The notes under the pieces were generated by a model. The model saw nothing but the letters and a program-made list of their open reading frames with translations, did not search any database and was not told the DNA's origin. From NCBI GenBank assembly GCA_027605045.1, contig JAQFWX010000001.1:1922001-1986000 (forward strand): DNA of 64,000 nt. Direction: 5' to 3'. This DNA comes from Phallus indusiatus. Taxonomy: Eukaryota > Basidiomycota > Agaricomycetes > Phallales > Phallaceae. Below are positions 22,940 to 35,212 of this stretch, one piece after another; the stretch's first letter is position 1; each line of letters opens with the position of its first letter. The translations under genes and the position numbers were made by a program.

Positions 22940-22978
22940 AATGTAAGGTATGTAAGGTATGGTATGTATGTATATAGA
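22940..22978. repeat. (GTAT)n / TATG-rich microsatellite
   Basis: Imperfect ggtatgtaa and tatg tetramers, with related tatg runs again at 24407-24423. Simple repeats in the gene-free region. Confidence 0.65.
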
Positions 22979-23591
22979 TTTGCTGGAGCGTTCGATATAC
23001 ACACACACGTACATACATTGATACTTAGTATATATTCCACGTCTTCCACTGCTCTCTCCTCACCCCGCATCAAGGTTTATCCAAGCACGATTCAAACAAT
23101 GATGCAGATAAACGAAGAAAACAATTAGTACCGAATTTCCAGAAGATAACATTATAAATATATACTCAATTGAAAGAAGACCAGCCAAGGTGGGGTTCTT
23201 TCTTTCCCTCGTACACACCACTCATCCGTGGCGTATTTATGATTTATTCTCTGGCATAAACAACAACACCCAGTCCTTTTATAAATCTCCTTTCATCGGT
23301 TTTCTTCTCTCGCCTTCTTTCACTTAATTAAACCAGAAGAAAGAGAAGACAGAGATTATAATTATAATCATCATTAGCTGATGATTTCGCCCTTTGTGGA
23401 TAATTGAAGCGCAGTGCGACTAACAAATTCGGTAAAGCAAGATTTGCCCTCGGGTCCCTTTAAGACGCCCAAGAGAAGATGGGATATAGACGCCCTCGGG
23501 TTCAATAGCGCGAACCGCTTATTCTTTTCGACGAAGACAACTTCTAAAAAAATCAAACTTTATTGTATAGCGTGCATGCATGCGCGGCGCG

Positions 23592-23622
23592 CGGAAGGAA
23601 GGAAGGAAGGAAAGAAGGAACG
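23592..23622. repeat. (GGAA)n microsatellite
   Basis: Tandem ggaa units starting directly after a GC-palindromic gcgcggcgcgc segment, in the gene-free region. Confidence 0.8.
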
Positions 23623-24661
23623 AGCAATCGACCAAGTTGCGCATATCGCATCGCGTCGCATGCATCTACTATCTACAATACAATACATACATATGTACAT
23701 ACAATGTTTGTTTGGATGTCATGATGCATTGCTTAAAAGTCGGTTCGAGGCATTGTTCTAGGCCCACTAGGTAAATCTCAGATCCGATTAATCAGAATAT
23801 TCCGATTTCATTCCCTTTCATAGAAAGGAAAACCGTTGATACGTAGGAACTCAAGTACAAAAGGTTGTATGGCATACTAGTATACCCATTCCCCCTTTAC
23901 GCCTTTCACGAAATTCTATTTTTGCAGCGCGCGAGAGAGAAAGATAAAAAGAAGAACTTCCACTCAGCCTTAGGAGGAGGATGGGGGGCATGCATCATGC
24001 ATCATCGTAATAATGTCCTATTGCGTCGGATTTTACTCATCACACCTTTTTTTCCTTCCCGCGTAGCAGTATCTCTGATAAATTATGGAATTCTAGTGAT
24101 ACGCATCTCCCTCTATTTCATTAATTTCCCGGCTATCTTATCGGATCCGAAAATTGTTGCCCTGCACGAGTTATTATTCAACCAAGTCTCCTGTTGAGAT
24201 TGTAGTTTTAGTTTCAACCAATTCGTGCACAGCAATCGAGGTACAGCCAGTTTAAGCGCCCTTTTACTCTCTCGCCTGCTCTCGAGCTCTCCCAAGATTC
24301 ATCTCGTTCTCATTGCCAGGTATAGCGCCAACTCACTAAAATCTTTATACATACTCGCAGATTAACGGCGCATCCTTGTCTTCGAGCACCAGAACCCTGA
24401 ACAAATTATATGTATGTATGTGGTTTAAATCATTAATATGTATATATAAAAAATTTTCAAGCTGCGACCCTTTCTCCCTGCGCTGATGACGCTGATGACA
24501 AGACTAATATTTTTATCCGAAACAAGCTTTTGTTTCAGCTTCAAATATGTGTAGAGCCAGGACGCCTCCGCTCCGCTCATTCATTCAAAAGGAACTGATC
24601 TTGCAGTTTTCACCATTTTCCCCTCCGAAGTGGCAACCCTCGTCGTCCTCATTCGTTTAAG

Positions 24662-24701
24662 GTAAGTACATTGTATGCTGCGCCACTAACTTAAGCCCTA
24701 G
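24662..24701 (+). other. orphan intron-like element
   Basis: A GTAAGT donor at 24662, a perfect CACTAAC branch point at 24684 and a TAG acceptor at 24701 form a 40-nt intron of the same kind seen in coding genes here. No protein-coding exon matches on either side. It could be part of a spliced non-coding RNA or occur by chance. Confidence 0.3.
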
Positions 24702-26656
24702 TATGTATTATATATACCAGCCAGCTCCGTGGCTACCACTGGCTGTGGAAACCCCGAAAGAGTCGCGGTCAGGCTCAGGCTGGCAATAGTAATAGTACTT
24801 AAAAGATCACTGAACTACTCCCGAATATTAAAACAAAAGAACGAAGCCCAGAAAAAGAGAAATAAAAATTCAAGTTCAGAAAATCCGTGCGCATCGTATC
24901 GTAAATCTGAGTTTTTGCCACATTACCAACGGAGATTATCTGAATGCAAATATGTCTTCTTTCTCCTTGACCGCCCTCCCCTCTCCCCAGCGACAAATAC
25001 ATATACAGTATACAGCCTCAAAACAAAACACAATAGAAATAGGGATTCAATTATATTCTCTCCATAACAACAATTGAATCATATGATTTAGAACAGTCTC
25101 TCATATCCAAGATGGCTCTAATTTTGTTATACTCATTGCGTACCCAACCTATCCTCACTCCACGAGTATGCGAATAAATCACTATCAATGAAATTCACTC
25201 CGAGTTCCATTAAATGCGTATATAACGGCTAGGCCGAATGCGCCCAAACGAATGTCCTCGTGTCCTATCTACTAGTGAATAGATATATATTTATATATCA
25301 ATGAAAAACGAAATCGTCAAGGTGGCCTGGAAAGTAAAATCAAGATCAGGAACCAACAACATCCTATGTGTACTAGCTAGTAGCTTCAATTCAATCCTTC
25401 ATGAAACGCCAGCGTCAGTCCTTTCCTTAACCTCCCGAGTGTAGTGTCTGCGCGAGTTCCATTTCCGATGATATGGTACACACATCATATACCAATTTCT
25501 TTTCTGAATAGGAGCACATATACATATATACTTAGTCCAGTCCCGAATCGCGGCTTTACCAATGGTAATTTTCCGAAGCGCCTTTCCTTTTTTCCCTCCT
25601 CAGTGCGTGCACTGAATTATGGGCAGCCATAAAAGGTACCCCTTGAATAGGCCTGTTATTATTGAGCTAGCAGCTCGAACCTAGTATATATCCAAAAACA
25701 CCAGCCCAAGGTAGAATGTCTCGAATCCGTTTGGATCATCAAAAAAACCAATCTGCTAATCACCCGCTCAGACGCGTTTTCATTAAATTTCAAGGCCCAA
25801 AGATGAGTTAAATACGCCGAAATCATCACATTTTTTTTATCTTATCATCATCCGTCCGTCCTTACTACACTGCCGCTACGCCAGATGGGCGACGCTTGCC
25901 TCCTGTTATCTCTACTAATTTGGCTTTCCAGAGAACCGATTAAATCTATCACAGATGTGTAGTGCAAAAGTTATGATTACATCCCAATGCACTGAAGTTT
26001 ATCATCGGTGTGGTCGCTGACCGACCATTTCCCCATCATCGCGTAGTGAAACAATCATTCGTACCAATGGATTATATTTAATCACCACTGAACTGGATCC
26101 CCCCATTTGCCGAGTTTACTCTTCGGTTTCCCCATTCAATCGAACGAGAATCCCTTTTTCAAATCCTTTTCTGGGTCTCCGATCCTCCAGGACTATAGGT
26201 AATTATATTATTATAAAGAAAACATCCATTATCATCAAACTCGTGCTAAAATAGCCCAATTCAATTAGAATTGAGGCTTACGTGATTTTTGGCTCCCTTT
26301 GCTTTGCTTTTTGATATCAAGTGGATGGTATCCCGCAGTGCCTGAGTGCCGCCGTTGTGGCCTGAGTGACAATAATGTTTCGTTGTATCTTCTTCCCTCA
26401 CCCTCCCCTTGGCCTTTTGGAATTCAAACAAAGGAATTCTTTTACATAATCGATGTATATGCTTCCTCGCGTTCCAATCGGAATATCAAGATTTCGAAGA
26501 ACAGATAGCAAAGCTCAGACAATTTAAGTAATTTATGAAAGGGAAAAAACAAACAACAAAACATCTTGAAACACACAGAGTGGCGATGGGTAAATTAAAA
26601 TATCGTAAATGCGTGAACAAAATTCTAGAAGACCAGTGTTATGCTACGCAGCTATT

Positions 26657-29600
26657 TTAAACACCAGATTTCCGTTTTGTAGCCAGTACATCTCGCAGTA
26701 ACCGCTCCGCCTTTTCTCTCTCTCCTGCACTAATTAGGACACCGTCAAGCATCTTAATCTTTGGACATGCACGCATAACCAAGCCACGATATGCCAGCCG
26801 TCCAACGTATGCTTCATCCGGTAAATCACCGCGGAATTTGGCATCTAACTCTTGCCACGATTGGGCGTGCGAACGACCCAATAGGGGGGGAGCAGCAACG
26901 TTTCCGTGTTTCTTATGGCTTGAATTTCGTCTTTGCGAACCGGACCGAGGTCCGTCGCTAGTATCATCTCCCGAATAAGGCTGGTCTTCACTAGGCTGCA
27001 GAATACCCGGTATATCCTGTACTAGAATCGGAAGGTACCATCCTAATGTGCACGGATTCATTCTGTTATATACTTGGATTGAGCGAAAAATAAGTTTTCG
27101 GGACAAAACATCTCATACCTGAAATCTAACATCTCTATGTCTGGCATTCGTTTTAGAATGCGAACTAGTGATTTAGTTCCTTTGAGTCGTGAACCAATCA
27201 ATGTTAGTTTGCGAAGTCTCGTTAGGCCATCCAGTGCACGTGTATCGGTGAGAAAGTTGTAATTCAAATTCAAGACCCGAATGTTGGGGATCAACCGGCA
27301 GAGATTACTAGGCAGAGAAGTAAGTCGACAGCCAGCAAGTTCGAGATAAATCAAATTGTAGCATGGTTCTTGTAAGAACGAGGGTGGAAGAGAATTCCCT
27401 ATAGACCATTCAGTGGTGCATATGCCGACCTGAAAATTGATGTCGTACCTGACAGGTATAATCGTTTTATATCTCGGATGTCCCTCATCGACAAGGCCCT
27501 GTTAGAGAAAGACAGAATCTGTCAACAATTGGATTGATCCTGATTAGCGCTCTCATCACTTACAATTGAGCCCCTTGGTTTCTCAGACTGAGACTTTCTA
27601 GCTTCCTAAGTCTCTCTAATCCATGAACTTTAGCTAATCGATTATTATCCGCGTACAGTATTCGGAGGTTGCAGAACCGTCCACTGTCCAATTGGGTGAC
27701 ATGATTATTGCTGATTCGCAGGGTATGCAATCGTGGCATTGTCCGTTCGGGCTCAAGAGATAAAAGTTGATTATAGTCTGTTTCAGAACACTCAAGTTAA
27801 TTAGCAGATATTTTGAGTGGGTGGAATCTTCACCTAAATTTAAGACCGATAATGATGACAGAGAAGACAAGCCCGTAATACTTCGAATCTCATTTCGGCT
27901 GATATTTAGTAGCTCCAGTCTTGGCCTGTTAAGTATTTAATTGATGCGAAAAGGATCTGTTAGAATAGAATGATACAGACCAGCGCACTTCTTCGAAATT
28001 AACATGCGTAATGTTATTTCCTTTAAGGCTTAATTTGACAAGCCCGTCAAGTTCCTCTAGTCCTTCTAAACATGTTATCGTGTTTCCATCCGCGCGCAGT
28101 TCCCTTAGATGCCTTAAAGAACGAAGTTCTATTCAATTGTTTTAGTAAAAATGACGTGCTTATTCATCGAAGCAGACTTATAAACTCACGTTTCAAAGAC
28201 TCGATTCCATTGTTACTAATGTCGAGAGTTTCCAAGTTCGTCAAGTGGTTGAACGATGTCAGCGAAGTCAGTCTATGTTTCAAAATTTCAGACGGCGTTT
28301 GGATAAAAAAATGCGTCCCTACAAGTTTGATGAAATAGATAGCGTGCGCACTGAATTTGGTAGCCCAGTTAGCCACGATAGCCTGTTGTGGTCCCTTTCG
28401 AAGCATATAAGTAACAGCGTGATATCTTAATAATGACCATACTTACAAGTGAACCTTGTCGAGATACGGCAATAGTTCTTCGAGGCGTGCAACACTTTCT
28501 ATACCTTTGCTTGTCAGATCGATCTCTTCCAATTTCTCCCAGTAGGGAACATAGGGATGTATATCAGTAATGATTTGAACCAGTTTATCATGTGAAACAC
28601 CAAACGAGCATTCCGTCAGATACGTGCGATTCGATTGCCCGTTTATTGAAGCTTCTACCCCCTTCATCTTACTGGAAGCTGACTCCGGTATAGGCCTGCT
28701 TTCCGTCAATACACGAGTATTTGGGACCTTCTGTGTGTTCGAGAGATCCTCGTTCAAATTCAGATCGGCTAAATCATCCAATATGGCGGCGATTCTCTTT
28801 CCTCTTACACTGGGAGTGATTGAAGCTGAGTCGGTAGGAAATATTGGATGCGGACTTGGTGAATCATCAACTCCAGGTTCATACCAGCCTATTCCTTGAA
28901 TTTTCCCGTCCTTCCTCCCGTCAGAGAAGCTTACGGAACGTCGATGTCCTGGGAGAAATGATGTGTGCGGCGTGACGATTTGCGGTGTGTTCTTGTTAGG
29001 CCCTGTTCCATTCTTCAATACTGAGCGTGGAGGCATGTTTGATCGGTGAGCAGGAGTGGGTGTATTGGACTGAAGAAAATTAGAAACTACCACAGCTGAA
29101 GATTCCACTAGCGAACAGCGATGAGAACTCGCAAGTATGGTATCTTCCTCTACCTCCGAGTTATGGTGATCAGCGTCTGACTGGAGTTCAGCCGCTTCGT
29201 AATCGGTAGTCTCAAAGACAGTATCACGAGATTCCTCGCCAGTCATGATTTCTACTACGGCTTCAGGGCCACAGTCAAAATCAAAAGAGTCGTCTGTATC
29301 ACTATCAATGGACAAAAACTTCACGATGGTGGTAGTCGCGACCACACTCGCGTCATTGTCTCGGTAATCGTCCGTGTCCACGTCTGACTCCGCGAGTTTC
29401 TGAAGGGGTTCAACGGTCTCGTCCAATTTACCGCTATGGATGCTTTCAATGTCTTTGAAGGGATCGTCGCTTTCTTCGCTAACAATTGTCAAAGCTCCTT
29501 CGTCGATAACAGGTTTCTGCGCATGAGCTTTGACCCAACGCATTAGGGTACGATCGAAACGCATTCCTCCAATAATTTCCGGTAAGGGAAGGTCATCAGG

Positions 29601-31632
29601 TGTGATTCGCGTAATCTGTGCAGGACCGGGATGCTTCACGAAAGATGCAGCGGAGTCTGCTGAACCAGCACTGACGGATCTAGCCGTAAAAAGGGAGGTA
29701 CTGCTAGTCGCTGTGGTTGCTCGTGTTAGGGCCGAATCAGCAGTTTCCACACTGGAATTCGTTCCGCTTGAAACTTTTCGAGTCAATTCATTTGAAATCA
29801 CGTCATTTGAAGGAGGGATTAAGAACATTGGATTTGACACGGTGGTATCACGATTTTCCGCTATTTGGTGTTGATTAGAAGGAAGGAGCCGAGAGTTATC
29901 CGTATACGAAGAGGGTACAAAGTGGGGGATTCTTTCATCTGGCGATGGTAATGGCTGCATCGATAATTCCACAACAAGCGATGTTTCTGAAGCCGATTTG
30001 TTCAAGGCTATTTCCCGATCCACTTCATCTGCCGCACTTAATCTACGAAGCAGTTTACGAGGGCTTGGTTTAATTGGTTTATGCAGTTTCTCGGATAAAG
30101 GAGCTAAACCACTGGAGGCTGACAACTGTTTCGAAGCAACTGTGTTATCGGGGCTTGCTGGAGTAATTGAGAGCTGAACCACAGATCCAGCGTCGACAGT
30201 TTTAGAAGGGAATGATACTTCTTCATGTGTTCCCGAAGAAAATAATCTTTTCCCTCCTTTCGTCATATCTTTTCGAATTTGGGCCATTAGATCAACAGCC
30301 TGCTGGCGATAACTAGAGGATCGGGGATGGGTGTCAAGGCTAGATGCGTTAAGAGATGACGGCATTGAAGGTGTTATGCAAGAAGTGGGATGAACAGCAG
30401 ACGAGAAAGTATTTTGAATAGTCGAAGGTTGTAAACAGGAAGAGGGCAGAGCATTGTTGGATGATGATATCGTGCTCGATGGCGTCGACGAAGATGAATC
30501 AGTGGACCAAAAGCTGTATGCTGGTGAATTCAGGAAACGTGTTGAATAATACGGCTTAATACTGCCACTCACGTTCGATCTGTTCTTCCTTTTCCTTTGT
30601 TTCGCAATCGGTATTATCGGGCCTTTGTGGAGAATCCCGTAACTCGGCGAGAATTGTCATCATCGAAGGGCTGCGAGCATCCTTGATTTTCTGCATCAAG
30701 CTTTTCGATTCGCCCACATAGTCTTTCCGGAATTTGGAATTCCCCAAAGGCTGGTTAGCAGAAACATCTCCAGGAGGTGTTAGTTTAAGTCGCTTTGGGG
30801 CTCGTAAATCCGGACATGAAGGTTCCTGACATTGAGGTGTTGACGTAGGAATTTGAGGGGAAGCGGATTTACTTGAATCGGAAGCATGAACAGCGATTGA
30901 ATCGACAACAGCAGACAAATGTTCTCTGGTGAAGGTATCGTACTGAAACTGGAATAGACGCAGACGAGGATCGGTCGCAGGAGCAGTTACCTGGGAAGTT
31001 GGAAGAGGAGCACTGACTTGAGCAGAGTCAGATTGCACCGCTGAGAAAGTGAATTGATAATTGTCGCTTGGTTTTCGACCGTCAAATGCCACGAGATTGG
31101 GTATATCCGACGCCAAAATAACATCACGCTGCTCCTCATCCTCCATTTCAACACTGTCATTATCCACGTTGCCGGTAAATTCCATGTTTTCTTCTTCTGC
31201 GCATACGGTGCTCGTAGCGGAATGACTAGATTCGAGATTTATGCTGGGACTTATTTTTGGATGAGATTGATGGGGAGATGGTGGATTAAACATTGTTTCA
31301 AGAGCCAGTGGGGTAAAGAAATCCTTGAAGGCATTGCGGCTCTTGTTTTTCTTTTCGAGAAGGTGCCCGATAGGAGCTGCTGGCTGGTCTTCGCGGATCT
31401 GGAATGTTCCTCGTTCCGGCGAGGATGACTGACAAACAGAGGTATGCCCAAGAAACTCTACGTCTTTTGGCACGGGCGAGTCATGGATTACAAACGACTG
31501 GGTAAGTGGAGAGGTAATGTCATCATTATCGCCACGGCCGTCATGTAAAGGGTCATCAATCCATTCCTCGTCAAGGTCGGCTGTTTGCCAAGCAGGCTTA
31601 GGTATGTTTGAAGTGACTGCAGTCGGAGACAT
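26657..31632 (-). CDS. CDC11: Cdc11/Nud1-type SIN/MEN scaffold, leucine-rich repeats
   Basis: I place the start at 31632 (MSPTAVTSNIPKPAWQTADL), matching the conserved PAWQTADLDEEWIDD opening of this family. A first large exon runs to a GTGAGT donor near 30575; a ~53-nt intron leads in phase to a second large exon (EQIE/PYSFW) ending about 28445; several small LRR exons follow to the stop at 26657. The first ~1,000 residues are disordered, Ser/Thr/Asp-rich, and include RRSVSFSDGRKDGK and the conserved SFGVSHDKLVQIITDIHPYVP box that precedes the leucine-rich repeats. The C-terminus (KIKMLDGVLIS) is the last LRR cap. The protein anchors the septation-initiation/mitotic-exit kinase cascade at spindle pole bodies. 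Total length is about 1,500 residues. Confidence 0.9.
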
Positions 31633-32308
31633 AAAATTACAAGGGTGTCCCCCTCGCGTAGTTTGGTGAAGGACCACAAGAACTTGAATTCGAGGCAAAT
31701 TTTTGAAGACTGGAGTGCGTGAAACGATGAGTCACGCGTCACGAAATGCAACATGCACGTGATCGTGTCGTTATATAATATCACGTGTCCAAATTCTACT
31801 ATTTAAGCGAAATACTACTCAGCACTTGCGGGAAGTCCAGAAAGTATTTTCAGCCTTCAGAATGGAAAGATTTAGGGACTCGCCTGGACTTTCGAAATCC
31901 CAATACGCTCAATATGAACGTTTGATGGTTCGATGTTGCATCCCTTTCTTACGGTTGGCTACCTCTACTGTCAAACACCTACAATATTCATAAATGAGAA
32001 AAGGTTCTTGCACCGACTCACCATTGCTAAATCTTTGTAGTATCGCTACATAAACAAGATATTGCATTTCCGATGCACATGAAGTACTTCGAGGGACGGG
32101 TTTCAATCATTTGAAACGGCGATTTGGTAAATTATGGTATCGGTTTCATATAAATAAGATCTCCCAGAAATATAAAATCAGTAATTTGTTGAATTCAACA
32201 TCACACACAATTATAAACCCAAAAAAATGAGGAAATTCACTAGTACTGAGCCAATAACATCGAATGCAGCTACTAGAACGAGTTTTCTTGACATCATGGA
32301 GGTAATTT
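31633..32308. promoter_or_regulatory. CDC11 upstream region with MCB, AP-1-like and CACGTG sites
   Basis: This 676-bp gap separates two genes on the same strand. Near the CDC11 start lie TGAGTCA (31728-31734), overlapping ACGCGT (31734-31739, the MluI cell-cycle box bound by MBF in yeasts), and two CACGTG palindromes (31756-31761 and 31782-31787). Motif matches are exact; function is inferred. No coding gene was supported in the rest. Confidence 0.45.
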
Positions 32309-33727
32309 TCATGAGTCCTTCCCTGCAAGGATACTGCCAAGCGTTGGTAAATCGAGGCAATCCATCAGCCAAAGCAAGGTGGGTAGAAATAGTCGTCGGA
32401 TGGGACTTATGACGGGAGGGATAATCACTGCACCTCCTACTCCACGCGTGTGCCATGAGTCGACTGTCAAAATTGTTGAGTGGAGATCCCCCTTGAAGCT
32501 ATTGAAGTTTTTACCTAAGTTTTGTCCTAGTACAAGTATGCTAAAATAGGTCCATATGCGACCCCACCAGCCACCTACTCTTTTCCCTGTGACCCGTTTC
32601 CATAACTGTTCTCCTAAAACCAAAAAAGCATGTAGTATAAAAAAGGCTGGAACTCTCCAGTCCAATCCTTTACCCATAGCATAGGCCGGAAGCTCATGAA
32701 AAAGCCCAGAAGCAGTAAAAGTACCGAAAAGCATTCCGACTCTGCTGTATCCGAGTCGCCCACCTATCCAGTGGCCAGGTAAGCCACCAAATACCATAAA
32801 GACTCGCCTTAGGACCTGATGCCAGCGTCGAGCCCAAAAATCTTGTAAGGACTGAGATCTCCACGGATGATCAAATATGGGAGGCCACGCAGTAGGGCTA
32901 TTATTCAAAAGTCCGACACCAACAATAGAAGATAGATAATAGATCATCTGAAAGCCTTCCATGACACCGCATCCGGTCACAATGTGAATAAACGTGGAGA
33001 CAGCATAACGTTGAAATAATGGAAGCGACGGGATAAAAATACTGCCATTAAGTGATGTTTGCAGAGGACGTGCGTACTTGACGATGCAGTCGAAAAGGTC
33101 CAGCAAAAGAAAGGAGCGAAGAAATAAGAATACAGTCGCACGAAGGAAGGGTCCTCTATCCAGCGAACGTGTTTCTGAAGGAATTCTAACGCCAATGCCA
33201 TACTCAAAACCGATTCCACGTAGTGAGCATAGTAATTCTATGGCGTTGGATAACGGGCGAAACACGAGACGATCGAAACTATTTGTGAATGAAGAATGGT
33301 CAAGTGACCCGCGCTGAGCCACGGAGGATTGTCCAACAATCTGTTCATTGACTTTCTTAATGCCTTCGGCCACAATTCCGAATTCCAACCCTTTCGATAC
33401 AAGTATCACTGATAAGAGGGCTGGTAATTATTGATTCATCAGCCGCGTCGCTGAGTAGACGAAGAAATGAAAAACTCAACCAGTAGCATAGTTAAAGTTG
33501 TTATACCTGAGGTCTAACCATACGAAGCCGAAGCCCGTTCTCAGACAATAGAAGGTATATATGGGTAATAACGTCAATCGCAAATAGTGAGTATTTGGAC
33601 GTCTAGCAAGATGAGCCATGAAGACGATAATCGGCAGTGGGGTGAACAAATGAGGCCATGTGTGAATGTCCAGGACGATCCTATCTTGATGTCGAGGAAT
33701 AACAGAACCCACGATATCATATATCAT
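32309..33727 (-). CDS. wax-synthase-like membrane-bound O-acyltransferase
   Basis: An N-terminal exon starts at 33727 (MIYDIVGSVIPRHQD), joins the second exon in phase at 33409 (YAT/VILVSKG), and a last intron precedes VDSWHTRGVGG; the stop is at 32309. Several hydrophobic helices are visible: VFLFLRSFLLLDLF, MIYYLSSIVGVGLL, FILHAFLVLG. The signature is WRSQSLQDFWARRWHQVLRR followed by TASGLFHELPAYAMG, giving the two conserved His of the wax synthase domain. In fungi such proteins acylate terpenoids or fatty alcohols, and they often occur in secondary metabolite clusters, but no terpene cyclase, P450 or PKS gene is near. The substrate is unknown. Length is about 430 residues, typical for the family. 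Confidence 0.8.
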
Positions 33728-34096
33728 GATATATCACCCGCCGAGGCAGTCGAGTTCTGGAGGGTATACAGAGGACAATCGCTTTGGAGCGCTGCCATGG
33801 TTCGTCTAATAGTAATTTAGTTCGCACTTCCGAAGCGAGCGCCTTTAACAGGTTCCACGCTTATGGCGTCTCAGGCAGTAAAGTATTGATCCTAATTCTG
33901 CAGTTTCCTAATTTACTCATTTCGGAACGAGTTATGTGCCTAGATTAAAAGCAATAGCGGCGACCTAAACAGTATAGTCGAGAAGTTTTTGTGTGCGCTT
34001 ATAGACATATAACAGTGAACAAGTATCATAAAAAGTATGTTTTGAGGTAACGCATGACAGAAGAACAATGACCCAACGCCATAGAAGAAGCTATTC
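33728..34096. other. intergenic region upstream of the acyltransferase
   Basis: 369 bp between the acyltransferase start and the RPL17 stop, both on the minus strand. It includes an imperfect palindrome ATATCATGATAT at 33721-33732 at its edge. No gene was seen. Confidence 0.5.
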
Positions 34097-35015
34097 TACG
34101 CACGAGCTGCTTCTATGCGTAGTCTGGCCTGTTGCCGTCTGTTAACACCACGGCCAATCAGCTTGGGAGCATCTTCCGGCTTGTCTTGACTTTTCTCGAC
34201 TTCAGTGTCCTTGGCAGCCAAAATGATCTATGTATGAGATAAGCAATCACTGGTTGACAATTCCGCTGTAAAAGAAAGACAAACTTCAACGTGGCAAGGC
34301 GAGCCCTTGTAAGGGTTGATGCGACCGTGAGCACGGAATGTACGACGACGAGTTTTCTGGACAATGATGTCGGGATTAGTCTACAAGGAGAATCACAAGA
34401 AATCTTTAAAAAAAAACACGTACAGGAGCCTGTTGAACAACGATGTTTTTGATGCTCAAAGTTTCCAACTCGAGATTTTTGGCATCAGCGTTGGCTTCGG
34501 CATTCTTCAATAAACGCAGGATGAACTTGATGGATTTTTCCGGCCAGCGACCTGAAAAGAATGTTCTGAACCGAGCCAATGATCCAAAATGGGAATTGTA
34601 TACCTTGAACTGCTCCAAATTGTTTAACTTGTCCAGTACGACCCACTCCACCGGTGAATCTGCGGTAAGGAATAGCTTGCTTGTGTTCTTGGACATCACC
34701 CAGGTAAGCATAGGCCTTCGTTAAATCCATACCTGCAGAAACCAGTCAACGAAGAGCAGCAGTCACAAACTACTAAAGCATACCAGAGATAGCAGCAGCA
34801 ACCTCTCGCATGTTTTTGAAGTGAGTGCGGAGGTGCTCACCCCGCGCGAGAGCAGCTATAATCATACATCCATATTGATAAAATTCCTCAACGAGTCACC
34901 GAAAAAAGACTCACTTTTTTCGGTGTTTTTAGCAAGGTGAGCGGAGGCGTAACGTACTGCCACCACATAGTCAATTTCTTTTCAAAATAAAGCATGTAAA
35001 TTTGAGCGCACCCAT
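34097..35015 (-). CDS. RPL17: 60S ribosomal protein L17 (uL22)
   Basis: The first coding exon is only ATGG (35015..35012). After a ~55-nt intron, exon 2 (34956..34915) continues [14 protein letters not shown]; exon 3 is 34855..34784, exon 4 starts at 34732, and the stop is at 34097. Conserved uL22 blocks: [86 protein letters not shown] and a C-terminal [10 protein letters not shown]. uL22 lines the exit tunnel of the large subunit. Split second codon and very short first exon are typical of intron-rich fungal ribosomal protein genes. A tandem tcttgagg octamer occurs just upstream (about 35031-35046). Confidence 0.95.
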
Positions 35016-35212
35016 GACGAATTAAAGAGTCTTGAGGTCTTGAGGAGGGAATGAGTGCGGAGTAAGAAATTTAAGCGGGTACTGTACAGCAGCACTGTCA
35101 GGACTATTACATAATACAAGCGTCTTTATCGGCTCATGGCGAACCGTGTGAACACCTTTATTATCATTTCATTTATCTTTACAGTAAAATCTCTTCATCT
35201 CATTATTGATAA

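Larger units (their letters stand above)
18651..26656. other. 8-kb gene-free region upstream of the homeodomain gene
   Basis: Across 8 kb I find only short ORFs in all frames, none with recognisable protein character, intron phasing or domain motifs. The DNA is AT-rich, with many microsatellites and homopolymers, and scattered runs of stop codons on both strands. There is no sign of transposase, reverse transcriptase, terminal repeats, tRNA boxes or rRNA. It lies 5' of the TALE factor and 3' of CDC11, so it is most naturally the upstream regulatory/5'-leader region of the former, possibly with non-coding transcripts. A decayed mobile element cannot be excluded by eye. Confidence 0.7.

Noticed and set aside
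23735..23765. GGTTCGAGGC-like sequence as a tRNA B box
   Set aside because: No A box, acceptor stem or anticodon arm at the correct distance on that strand.
20000..26500. Degenerate transposable element
   Set aside because: I found no terminal inverted repeats, target-site duplications, LTR-like direct repeats or protein remnants by eye; only microsatellites. A computational repeat search is needed before this is final.
30556..31698. CDC11 region as two separate genes (split near 30575)
   Set aside because: A 53-nt GTGAGT...CCAG intron joins the two large exons exactly in phase (EQIE/PYSFW), and family members have one long disordered N-terminus.
31909..32106. 65-codon minus-strand ORF between the acyltransferase and CDC11
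   Set aside because: No homology character, no splice context; it lies in the expected 3' UTR/promoter interval.
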